This document shows positions 8,580 to 15,772 of a stretch of DNA of 28,716 bases, piece after piece. Positions within the stretch are counted from its first letter, which is position 1. The number at the start of each line of letters is the position of its first letter. The DNA comes from an uncultured Acetatifactor sp. (GTDB lineage: Bacteria; Bacillota; Clostridia; Lachnospirales; Lachnospiraceae), in NCBI GenBank assembly GCA_910585015.1, contig CAJUCT010000045.1:1-28716 (forward strand), in the 5' to 3' direction. The notes beneath the pieces are model-generated. The model ran no database searches and was not told where the DNA came from. It was given only the letters and a program-made list of their open reading frames with translations. The position numbers were made by a program, and so were the translations under genes.

Positions 8580-9011
8580 CTAAATTCCTCCTTGATTTTC
8601 AGGCAGTATGGTGTCAATGTCACTGGTAACAAACATCTCCACCTGTAGATCCACCACTGAGTTAATGCCGCCGCCACGGGCAAATGACAGGTTCGGCACT
8701 GCCGTGTACTGAATGATTGTGCCATCCGGCCAGGTCTCCTGGAAATCCAGTTCCGTATCCGTGGATGCCGGACCCTGCAGCAAAACAATTGTGCTGCCCG
8801 CCACCGGTCCATGGTAGCAGAATTTGTACACCATCTCCCCAGGATCCCCTATTCCCTTCTCATACCGCTTATTTGCCGCGTTAAGCGGCGTATTCTCCAC
8901 CCTCTCCGGCTTGTTCTGCAAGTCGGGCACTTCTTTCAGTTCCGGCAGGTCCACATACTCCTCCTGGCTGCCCTTGGGCCTAAAACCCAGCAGAATACCA
9001 TTTGCTAACAT
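8580..9011 (-). CDS. Major tail tube protein
   Basis: 143 residues, ATG preceded by AAAGGAGGAGAGAG. The protein has the small beta-rich look of Gram-positive siphophage tail tube subunits: an N-terminal LLGFRPKGSQEEYVDLPELK segment, repeated beta-like stretches, and a C-terminal VVDLQVEMFVTSDIDTILPE. It sits between the tail terminator gene and the chaperone pair. It would polymerise around the tape measure to build the tube. There is no added Ig-like domain. Confidence 0.82.
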   Translation of the reverse strand: MLANGILLGFRPKGSQEEYVDLPELKEVPDLQNKPERVENTPLNAANKRYEKGIGDPGEMVYKFCYHGPVAGSTIVLLQGPASTDTELDFQETWPDGTIIQYTAVPNLSFARGGGINSVVDLQVEMFVTSDIDTILPENQGGI

Positions 9012-9023
9012 CTCTCTCCTCCT

Positions 9024-9407
9024 TTAACTGATTCCATAAAAGGTTTTGCTATACTCATCCACAATGGCCTCATAGCGCATGACTTTGTGTTTCCATTCCG
9101 CCCCGTTGTCATCCCCGCAGAATGTCCTGGTCATTCCCAGCCCGGAACCGTCGTCATTATCAAATGCCAGCGCCTTGTCTACCCGGCAGGCCAACTCCGA
9201 CGTGCTGGACTGGTAACAGAAGATGTCCACCTTGAACCTGACATAGGATTTTGTGGTTTTCTTGCCGCTCCTCTCCCAGCTTTTATTCTCCTCTTCCGTA
9301 TAGATAATCCGGGGGGCTGCCTGCTGCCAGTCGCTTGGCCAGGAATCTGATACGTCCCCAGTCAATGGCTTAAGCGCCTCATAAACCATGCTTTTCACAT
9401 TAACCAT
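9024..9407 (-). CDS. Tail terminator / tail completion protein
   Basis: 127 residues from MVNVKSMVYEALKPL; GGAG nine bases before ATG 9407 supports this start over the GTG or TTG codons upstream. The start overlaps the previous gene's stop in ATGGTTAA. Features are those of minor tail proteins that cap the tube: N-terminal helix, then PRIIYTEEE and a beta-rich centre (YVRFKVDIFCYQSSTSELAC). The order connector, head closure, HK97 gp10-like, this gene, tail tube is the standard siphophage neck order. Family assignment is mainly by order and general shape. Confidence 0.75.
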   Translation of the reverse strand: MVNVKSMVYEALKPLTGDVSDSWPSDWQQAAPRIIYTEEENKSWERSGKKTTKSYVRFKVDIFCYQSSTSELACRVDKALAFDNDDGSGLGMTRTFCGDDNGAEWKHKVMRYEAIVDEYSKTFYGIS

Positions 9408-9885
9408 CTGTTTTTCTCCTGATTGCCTCCCTGATTCCATCCACTAAAAACTGTTCCAGCTGCTGCTCATTCTCCTTAAGCGCCGGATATAAATAAGGCT
9501 GGGCGGGCTGCCCGGCAATGAAACGGATGCCGGAGTCTTTCCCGTTTTTCAGAAATGGGATCACTCCTCTCCATTTCTCACGGGCATAGACCGGCTGCGC
9601 CAATGGTGATATGCCCTGATGGTTAGCCGCGCCCACAGGTCCGGTGCCAAACTCCACAAAAGCCGCATGATCGGAATTGGTATGTACTATCGTTTCAATA
9701 CCGCCCTCTATCTCCCTGATAGTATTCTGGATGGATTTACGCAAATCCCCTATGTCCACAGGGACGCGCAGCCTGGCATCATCCCGGATAAATGTCCCGC
9801 ACTGATCCATCAGCCTGTATAGCTCTGGCGCAATACCGGATACATCCTCCAGCCTGCGCAGCAGTTCATCCACTCCATCCATCAT
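9400..9885 (-). CDS. HK97 gp10-like neck/tail protein
   Basis: 161 residues. Recognisable family hallmarks: helical N-terminus, then RVPVDIGDLRKSI, a central HAAFVEFGTGP (the conserved Y/F-VEFGT element), and the C-terminal RFIAGQPAQPYLYPALKEN. These match the HK97 gp10-like family that sits at the head-tail joint. The start overlaps the previous stop (ATGA at 9885-9882) and the stop overlaps the next start, so translation is probably coupled along the neck genes. Confidence 0.9.
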   Translation of the reverse strand: MMDGVDELLRRLEDVSGIAPELYRLMDQCGTFIRDDARLRVPVDIGDLRKSIQNTIREIEGGIETIVHTNSDHAAFVEFGTGPVGAANHQGISPLAQPVYAREKWRGVIPFLKNGKDSGIRFIAGQPAQPYLYPALKENEQQLEQFLVDGIREAIRRKTDG

Positions 9886-10265
9886 CCAATCCTTTCCAAC
9901 TTACATTCCAAATGGCCGGGATCTGCAATCTCCCGCACCCGGTAGTCCGGCCCCTGCTCCGGGGCCGTGTACACGCATACGCCATCTCCAACCTGCAGCC
10001 TGGCTCCCATATCCTCCATCTCATATGCTTCCTGCTTAGTTTCGGTATCGTACACAGCCTTATGGGGCATATCAATTAACATAAGCTTAACGCTCTCCCG
10101 CTTCATACCGGCTGTCCCATCAGTAACCTGACTTTTTTTATCATAGATATGGGCCATGACAGGAACGCCCATTTCGGAAAAACCTTCATATCTGCCGCCC
10201 TCCTGCTCGTCCCTGATCACCCGGCGTTGCATAATGTAGTACTCAGCCAGATTTTTTAGCCGCAT
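9882..10265 (-). CDS. Head closure (stopper) protein
   Basis: 127 residues. Contains MGVPVMAHIYDKKSQVTDGT, then a beta-rich run ending in the EIADPGHLECKLERI type of C-terminus seen in small head-tail joining proteins. GGGGGTGG precedes the ATG and the gene overlaps the end of the upstream connector by 23 bases. It lies second after the capsid-side connector, where head closure proteins normally sit. The stop is nested in the next start codon (ATGA). Confidence 0.75.
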   Translation of the reverse strand: MRLKNLAEYYIMQRRVIRDEQEGGRYEGFSEMGVPVMAHIYDKKSQVTDGTAGMKRESVKLMLIDMPHKAVYDTETKQEAYEMEDMGARLQVGDGVCVYTAPEQGPDYRVREIADPGHLECKLERIG

Positions 10266-10566
10266 TTGCCACCCCCGCCTGCTTTAATTTCCTATAAGCT
10301 ATGAGCCGTTGCTGCAGATCAGCAGGTATCTCCTTACTATAGGCATAGTCCACATCCACCTCTCCTTCTTTCCGTCCCTCCTCGCCAGCGGCCTCCATAC
10401 GGTGTACATACACGGCAGCAAGCGCTGCCTGCAAGGGCGCCAAGCCAGGTATGATCTTGTCCCTATGACAAATATCCAGGATCGCCCCTTCTGCATCCAT
10501 CAGCGCCTGACACCGCATCTGCTCTGGGGCTTTCACTCTGGCCGCCAGCATCTCCGCTGCCGTCAT
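10243..10566 (-). CDS. Head-tail connector, gp6-like
   Basis: 107 residues from MTAAEMLAARVKAPEQMRCQ; GGAGG nine bases before ATG 10566 decides the start, one base after the previous TAG. All-helical sequence with IICHRD-like helices (AILDICHRDKIIPGLAPLQA, YVHRMEAAGEE) matches the small alpha-helical adaptor that docks under the portal. It is the first of the neck genes after the capsid region. Role is inferred from fold-like composition and order. Confidence 0.75.
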   Translation of the reverse strand: MTAAEMLAARVKAPEQMRCQALMDAEGAILDICHRDKIIPGLAPLQAALAAVYVHRMEAAGEEGRKEGEVDVDYAYSKEIPADLQQRLIAYRKLKQAGVANAAKKSG

Positions 10567-10567
10567 G

Positions 10568-11002
10568 CTATTTGCCCTCCGACTGCTCTGTGGTATCCTG
10601 ATGGGCAGCATAATCATTTACCTTTTCGGCATCTATGGATGTCTCCCCATCCCCAGCCTGGCCAGTAGTGTCCTGACCAGTTCCGTCACCACCTGCTTTT
10701 TCAGTATCCGTGGGTATTTCCTCATCCCCAGCCTGCTCTGCGGCATCCTGGACTGTAAAGGCTTTCTTGGCTTTCCCACTGGATGCTTTTTTACCTCCAG
10801 GATCTCTCTTTGGCTTTCCGCCAGTGGATTCCCTGCTGACCTCCTCTCCGCTCATGGGAGATGTATCATCCGCAGGGCTTTCTCCCATATTTGTTCCTAT
10901 TGCCTCTACAGGCAGAAATCCGTTTTTCTTGTAAAGCAGGTTGTACGCCTTTTCACTGGCCTTGATCCTGTATCCGGCTCCGTTTACATATTCCTTGACC
11001 AC
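10568..11002 (-). CDS. Low-complexity protein next to capsid gene, unknown
   Basis: 144 residues from GTG 11002, chosen because AAGGAGG lies eight bases upstream; codons before that overlap the capsid gene and look like shadow. The N-terminal 40 residues (VKEYVNGAGYRIKASEKAYN, LLYKKNGFLPVE) look folded. The remaining 100 residues are low complexity, rich in Gly, Asp, Glu, Thr and Gln, with near repeats of the type GQDTTGQAGDGE. Possible roles are a capsid decoration or a neck spacer; neither is shown by sequence. Confidence 0.7.
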   Translation of the reverse strand: MVKEYVNGAGYRIKASEKAYNLLYKKNGFLPVEAIGTNMGESPADDTSPMSGEEVSRESTGGKPKRDPGGKKASSGKAKKAFTVQDAAEQAGDEEIPTDTEKAGGDGTGQDTTGQAGDGETSIDAEKVNDYAAHQDTTEQSEGK

Positions 11003-11033
11003 TATGTTGTCCTCCTTCTTTATTGCTGTAATC

Positions 11034-11921
11034 TCACTCCTTGCTGTAATCCGCAGGTACCAGAACAGCAAAGGCATCATCCTTGATCGGCAGCACTGCG
11101 ATCCGCATGGTTGCCTTGACAGCCACCATATCCTGCTCGGCCAGAGAGAGCGGCTTGCCATCCTCATCCACTGTGTTCTGCAGGGTGGCCTCTTTCAGAA
11201 TTTCATACTCTATATCGTCTCTGACTCCAATCAGCAGCTTGTCCCAGTCCCCGGCAATGATTTCAGCTTTTTCCCTGTCCCAGGCATTATTTCGGGAGAA
11301 CTCAATAGGCTCGCTGTACAGGGTGGATGAGTCCGTCCCTGGTACATACAAGGCATTCCCATTGTTGTCTCTAAGTTTCCGCAGGTTATTCTTTACGCCA
11401 TAGTGACCAGCAAAACCATTCACATCACAGTTGACCTCTACCATGGACATCGTGTCCGAAACATCCAGATCCAGTTTCGGGTTCGTGCCGGATACAATAA
11501 TATTCCCCTCGGATTCTGCTGCAGCAAATACACTCTTGGCAAAAGGAGATGCTGTCCCAAATAAAGCGGCAGAATCAATGGCGCTATAAAAAGCTTCGGC
11601 AATCACAGGTTTCAGTTCCTCAAAGACATCCACCGTGGAGTCTTCCATCTTCTCTTTGGTTACCGGAATTATTACCGCCAGCTTCTTTGCCGTCAGCTCC
11701 GGAAATATCCATGTCGCCTTGCTGGTCTGGATTCTCTCTCCTTCCCCTACCCAGTATGCTCCCGGGCCTTCCGTCAGCACAGGAATTTTTTTCTTTTCAC
11801 CTGTCATTGTGGTAGTCTTGCCCAGCCGCAGGACAACAGACCCCCTTGCTACCATCCCCTGTATATCCTGGGCCTGCTCCGTAGGCACGAATCCGCTTAA
11901 TTCATCTTTTAAATATGCCAT
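11034..11921 (-). CDS. Major capsid protein, HK97 fold
   Basis: 295 residues from MAYLKDELSGFVPTEQAQDI, ATG 11921 preceded by AGGAGG at eight bases. Conserved features of the HK97-type family are visible: VLRLGKTTTMTGEKKKIPVL (N-arm/E-loop region), ITVPVTKE-like AVIIPVTKEKMEDST, FGTASPFAKSVF and a C-terminal RIAVLPIKDDAFAVLVPA. The chain is short, with no obvious N-terminal delta domain, which fits the separate scaffold gene just upstream. No prohead protease gene is seen. Confidence 0.92.
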   Translation of the reverse strand: MAYLKDELSGFVPTEQAQDIQGMVARGSVVLRLGKTTTMTGEKKKIPVLTEGPGAYWVGEGERIQTSKATWIFPELTAKKLAVIIPVTKEKMEDSTVDVFEELKPVIAEAFYSAIDSAALFGTASPFAKSVFAAAESEGNIIVSGTNPKLDLDVSDTMSMVEVNCDVNGFAGHYGVKNNLRKLRDNNGNALYVPGTDSSTLYSEPIEFSRNNAWDREKAEIIAGDWDKLLIGVRDDIEYEILKEATLQNTVDEDGKPLSLAEQDMVAVKATMRIAVLPIKDDAFAVLVPADYSKE

Positions 11922-11947
11922 TCCAAAATCCTCCTGTTTTCTCAAGT

Positions 11948-12493
11948 TTACCGTCTCGCCCTGCACTCATTAATGATCGCCGCAAAGCTCCCCTGCGTCC
12001 GGGCCGCCGCTCCAGCGTCATTACCCTGCTGGACTACTGGCGGGGTCTTGCCCCGTAGGCGGTCATTGACTGCTTTCTGTACCGCCTTCTCAAATGCCGC
12101 CGTGGCCGCCGTGTAACTCTGCTCATAGGCTTCCTTACTGCCATAGTTCAGACACTCCGCCAGTTCCAGGGATACGCCGGCAGCTGCCAGCTTGGTGATG
12201 GCGTCAGACTTATACTCCGCCGCCTGGAGTTTTGCCTCCCTTGCCGCCAGAGCCTTTTCCCTCTCATCCGCCTTTTCCTGGTCGGACAGGGCCGCTACAC
12301 GTCGCGCCTCTTCCTCTGCGGCTTTCTGCTCTGCCAGAGCCTTTTCCACTTCCGCTGCCACGGATGAGTCATAGGCGCTTTTCCGTGCCGGATCTGACAA
12401 AAAGTTTTCCAGTGCGGCGGTTGCACCTGCCTGCTGGCTGTTCTGGTCTGTTTCCTGATCCTGGATCTGTACATCTTTCTCGTCACCTTCCAT
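11948..12493 (-). CDS. Capsid scaffold protein
   Basis: 181 residues from ATG 12493 (AAGGAG seven bases upstream; an in-frame GTG directly before it is less well placed). The protein is a charged coiled coil (EVEKALAEQKAAEEEARRVA, EREKALAAREAKLQAAEYKS) with an acidic Gln-rich N-terminus and a Cys/Arg tail (INECRARR). Position directly before the capsid gene and composition match Gram-positive phage scaffolding proteins. It should assemble inside the procapsid and leave on maturation. Confidence 0.87.
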   Translation of the reverse strand: MEGDEKDVQIQDQETDQNSQQAGATAALENFLSDPARKSAYDSSVAAEVEKALAEQKAAEEEARRVAALSDQEKADEREKALAAREAKLQAAEYKSDAITKLAAAGVSLELAECLNYGSKEAYEQSYTAATAAFEKAVQKAVNDRLRGKTPPVVQQGNDAGAAARTQGSFAAIINECRARR

Positions 12494-12552
12494 CACGATT
12501 CTCCTTCCTTTGATTTTATGGTTTCTGTTTATAGAGCCCAGATTTTGGGCAC

Positions 12553-12578
12553 AAAAAAAGACGCTTTAAACGCCTTTT
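12553..12578 (-). terminator. Intrinsic terminator before the scaffold gene
   Basis: On the minus strand AAGGCG, a 7-base loop TTTAAAG, CGTCTT and then TTTTTTT. The 6-pair stem has one G-T pair. It is weak and may be partial, since capsid genes follow. A possible -35/-10 pair (TTGTGC at 12554-12549, TATAAA at 12533-12528, spacing 15) lies just after it but is poor. Confidence 0.6.
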
Positions 12579-12581
12579 AAT
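12565..12581. repeat. TTTAAA-N5-TTTAAT box, copy B
   Basis: TTTAAA and TTTAAT start 11 bases apart. The first lies in the loop of the terminator. Similar 11-base spaced boxes occur near 18047, 25772 and 28421. Confidence 0.6.
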
Positions 12582-12592
12582 GCCTGGTTAAT

Positions 12593-12778
12593 CTACATAT
12601 ATTTTTCCAATTCCCCTTTATAATGAAATCCAGCGGCACATTCCTCCTTTACATAGGCATTCGTTAATAAGACATCTTGAGGGATACCTTCAGGAAACGC
12701 CTTACACCTGCATATACCTGTCTGATTATCAGAGTCAATAAAGTGATCGCAGAAAAAGCACCTTGGAATCTTAATCAT
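12593..12778 (-). CDS. Small Cys-rich phage protein
   Basis: 61 residues from ATG 12778, whose ATGA overlaps the stop of the minor head gene; a TTG three codons upstream is less likely. Cysteines form CFFCDHF, CRCKAF and a later C, with His residues nearby, so a small zinc-binding knuckle is plausible (PRCFFCDHFIDSDNQTGICR). Its place between minor head protein and scaffold is consistent with a late accessory gene. Family not recognised; the metal site is inferred. Confidence 0.75.
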   Translation of the reverse strand: MIKIPRCFFCDHFIDSDNQTGICRCKAFPEGIPQDVLLTNAYVKEECAAGFHYKGELEKYM

Positions 12779-14370
12779 TTTCTCCAAACCTCCACAAACT
12801 GCTCTAACAGATACTTCACCCTTAATGAGAGCGCATATCCATTGCGTTTTCTGACGATGGCCTCCGCTATTGCTTCTGCCCCATCTCTACAGCTATCTGC
12901 GTATCCAGATACCCCGTCTATATGCTTCAGACGCAAAGTCTCTTCCATCTGTATATATTCTTCCATAGTATTGCACACCTGGAACGTTAATACATGCGAC
13001 ATCTCATGCCATACAATATCTTCTATGGACTGCACGGCAAAATAAGGACTTGCAAACATGTCCTCCATTAAGGAAAGGTTTTTCCATATGGGGCAGGCAT
13101 TGTTAATAACCAGCTTACTCCGATATTGTCCATCCTCATCCTCCGCATGGAAGAACAACGGAGCTCCTATGTGTTCATCATCAGTATAATCCCCAATCTC
13201 CAGATAATCAAGTTTTAAGTCATATTCTTTTCCAACATCAGCAATGGTCTGCTTGACAGCATTTATCTGCTCTCGGGAGAGATTCGTCTTATCCGCCGGA
13301 TGCTGGAGCGTGACGCCTTTAACCTGTCCCAGGTCCAGGCGCTTCTCCACCAGCGGCAGTTTTCCCCACTCCCTGTAGGTCATGTCCGCCGGTACCAGGT
13401 AGTTCTTCCCTGTGGCCGGGTTCCTGGCTTTCCGCGCTTTATGTACCAGCCCCCTCACTACATCTATAATCACAGAGCGGCAGAACGGGTGCAGGGGCGG
13501 TACATTCTTTCCAGGCTTCGCATCTTCTATGTTGACTATGCTGCCATCCGCCTCCCTGCACTCCGGGGATGTCCTGGTATCCAGCGTTGCCACAAAACGT
13601 ACCTGCCGTGTCCCCCGTGCCTTGGACGCCTCCAGATCCGCCATGGTGGTGAAATAAGTGGTCTCCGTGCGGATAAGACGCTCCGCCGCGTAAGTTCCGC
13701 TGCCTGCCAGCTTACCAAGCTGCTTTGCCAGCTGCCGGGAATTGGTTCCCAGCATGGCCCCCTTGAGCAGCAGCTTTTCTATCTCCCGATTGATTACCTG
13801 GGCATTCCCCCATATCCGCCTGGAGTAGTGTTTCCCGCTCCAGTTTTCCGCCAGTATCTGATGGATAACCTTCTCCGGCAGCTCCTGGAAGGAAAAAGCA
13901 AATCCCATATACTGCTGGGCGTCAAACATGGATCGCAGGTATTCTTCCTTAATCACGCTGGTATAGGCCCTGGTGCTGATAGCCAGTTCCCGGTCAGCGA
14001 CCACGGACATCTGTGTCTGGATGGCCACCTGCAGGGCCTCCTGGCGGCTGATACGGCTCTGGTAATAAAAGGCATCTATCTGCTTAAGCAGCTGCTGTCG
14101 GATAGCCGGATCTGTTATGGTCTCCAGCTGCTGACGGATATCATCTATTTCTTTAGCGGATATGGTCTGCTTCAGTATGGCTCTGGCCTCCTGCTCTGTC
14201 ATTCCGCCCTCAAGGACAAAACGCCAGAATAAACGGTCTATTTTCCTCTGCAGCTCCTTCATTGCCTCCTCATATGCCTGGTTAATCTCCAGGATGGATG
14301 CCGTGACATATTCCTGCTGGTCAGACAGGCGCCCATCCGCCCGGCTGATCCAGTAATCCTCGTATGCCAT
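12775..14370 (-). CDS. Minor head protein (SPP1 gp7 / Mu F) with C-terminal HExxH domain
   Basis: 531 residues from ATG 14370 (GGGAGG five bases upstream; GTG two codons earlier also possible). Residues about 200-310 hold the Mu F / SPP1 gp7 domain: AERLIRTETTYFTTMADLEA, then RFVATLDTRTSPECREADGS and PGKNVPPLHPFCRSVIIDV. After about residue 360 a second domain starts, with WHEMSHVLTF (HExxH at about 455-459) and a downstream Glu-rich helix (DGAEAIAEAIVRKR), the pattern of a zinc metallopeptidase-like fold. Such fused enzymes on minor head proteins are known in other phages as polymorphic C-terminal domains. The substrate is unknown. The gene follows the portal, as in SPP1. Confidence 0.88.
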   Translation of the reverse strand: MAYEDYWISRADGRLSDQQEYVTASILEINQAYEEAMKELQRKIDRLFWRFVLEGGMTEQEARAILKQTISAKEIDDIRQQLETITDPAIRQQLLKQIDAFYYQSRISRQEALQVAIQTQMSVVADRELAISTRAYTSVIKEEYLRSMFDAQQYMGFAFSFQELPEKVIHQILAENWSGKHYSRRIWGNAQVINREIEKLLLKGAMLGTNSRQLAKQLGKLAGSGTYAAERLIRTETTYFTTMADLEASKARGTRQVRFVATLDTRTSPECREADGSIVNIEDAKPGKNVPPLHPFCRSVIIDVVRGLVHKARKARNPATGKNYLVPADMTYREWGKLPLVEKRLDLGQVKGVTLQHPADKTNLSREQINAVKQTIADVGKEYDLKLDYLEIGDYTDDEHIGAPLFFHAEDEDGQYRSKLVINNACPIWKNLSLMEDMFASPYFAVQSIEDIVWHEMSHVLTFQVCNTMEEYIQMEETLRLKHIDGVSGYADSCRDGAEAIAEAIVRKRNGYALSLRVKYLLEQFVEVWRK

Positions 14371-14405
14371 GCCCACCTCCCTCTCTATAGCTGATAGTCA
14401 AATGG

Positions 14406-15767
14406 CTATTCCAGGTTCTTGAAGTCATAGCTGCCAAAGGCTTTCTGCTGCTGCTGAGTGGACTGCTGCTGTTCGGCCAGGAGTCTGGCACGTTCATCTT
14501 CCACGTTGATGTCTGGATCAAACCGGGTCAGCCGGGTCTCCCAGCTGATCAGTCCCTCGGTCTCCTGGGCCACCTTGGCCTGGGTCTCGTCATCCACCGG
14601 CAGCGTACGCTTCATGGCAATGGATATATCCGCCGACTTTAAGGGAATTGCCTGCAGGTAGAATATATTCTCATACATGCGCAGACGGCGCTTTAAACCA
14701 CGCTTGAAATACCGCTCTTTGGTCTTTCCTTTGTCCTCCAGACCAATCAGCTTGTACTTTAATGCCACACCGCTGGAATTGCCTACAAAGTTTTCATCCG
14801 TCAGGCAGGGCACCTGGGAAAATTCATGGATATCGTCCTTGATGGATTTTTTCAGCACTTCCACCTGATCCTCGTTCAGGTTCTTCGTCACCCAATAAGC
14901 CTTGCCCCCCTGATCAAGTTCCAGAATCTTCTCCTTGCGGATGAATGATGCCGTCTCACTGCGTTCCCCCTCATCGTCTCCCAGACTGCCAGCCTCTATC
15001 GCCAGCAGGGCATCCGCCAGCTGCTCCTTGTCATTGAGCCGATCAGACTGCAGCAGGTTGTAGGCGTCTATCAGGGTAAGCACACCCTCAAAGTCTCCTC
15101 TGCCTTTTTTATTGTTGCGGTACTCAGTGACCTGCACCTTGCCAAAATAGGACATCTCCCGGCCTATGAACCGATAAGTGGCAGCATTCTTTATGCTGCT
15201 GCACTGATAAGTGTCAATAAATCCCTTGCAGTAAACAGTGATGGTGTAACCGGTACGGCGGTCATTTATGTCCAGGTTTTCCATGTAGCTGAACGCAAAC
15301 ATACACTTATGCTTGACGGTTGTATCACATACTACATTCGTGGTAAATGGGGACAGCACCGCCAATTCTGGCACCGGGACTTCATCACTGTTCATGTATA
15401 CCAGTTCGTATCCCCTGCCGAACACGGATATGTCCATCCCCAGTTCCGCATTATGGCTCTCCTCCTCGGTTTCCTCAAACAGTTCCCCTAGGATCCGTGC
15501 GCCCTCACCGGAATATACGACCGCAGCGCCATGGACATAACCTACCAGGATCGTGGAAATATATTCCGCATGGTTGGCCACCAGGCGGTTATTGGGGATG
15601 GAACTGTCCTCAAAATACCTCTTCAGGATCTCATGCCTGCCGTCCACATAATCATCCAGCTTTTCAAGCCTGGGCAGTTCCTTCATATGCTGCTCTATGC
15701 ATTTCGCCAGCAACGTGGGCGGGATGGTCCCATCACCGTTCATCAGGCTGCGGTCCTTATATATCAT
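14406..15767 (-). CDS. Portal protein, SPP1 gp6-like
   Basis: 453 residues. N-terminal TLLAKCIEQHMKELPRLEKL and YVDGRHEILKRYFEDSSIPN, followed by NRLVANHAEYISTILVGYV, match Gram-positive SPP1-type portals. The middle contains GRGYELVYMNSDEVPVPELA and the later GVALKYKLIGLEDKGKTKER, typical of the stem and crown region. The C-terminal tail is Gln-rich. This differs from the Mu portal type, so the head module is not Mu-derived. It forms the dodecameric vertex through which DNA is packaged. Confidence 0.92.
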   Translation of the reverse strand: MIYKDRSLMNGDGTIPPTLLAKCIEQHMKELPRLEKLDDYVDGRHEILKRYFEDSSIPNNRLVANHAEYISTILVGYVHGAAVVYSGEGARILGELFEETEEESHNAELGMDISVFGRGYELVYMNSDEVPVPELAVLSPFTTNVVCDTTVKHKCMFAFSYMENLDINDRRTGYTITVYCKGFIDTYQCSSIKNAATYRFIGREMSYFGKVQVTEYRNNKKGRGDFEGVLTLIDAYNLLQSDRLNDKEQLADALLAIEAGSLGDDEGERSETASFIRKEKILELDQGGKAYWVTKNLNEDQVEVLKKSIKDDIHEFSQVPCLTDENFVGNSSGVALKYKLIGLEDKGKTKERYFKRGLKRRLRMYENIFYLQAIPLKSADISIAMKRTLPVDDETQAKVAQETEGLISWETRLTRFDPDINVEDERARLLAEQQQSTQQQQKAFGSYDFKNLE

Positions 15768-15772
15768 TCTTC

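Noticed and set aside
13300..14232. A 310-codon open frame on the plus strand
   Set aside because: Antisense to the minor head protein and without a plausible start.
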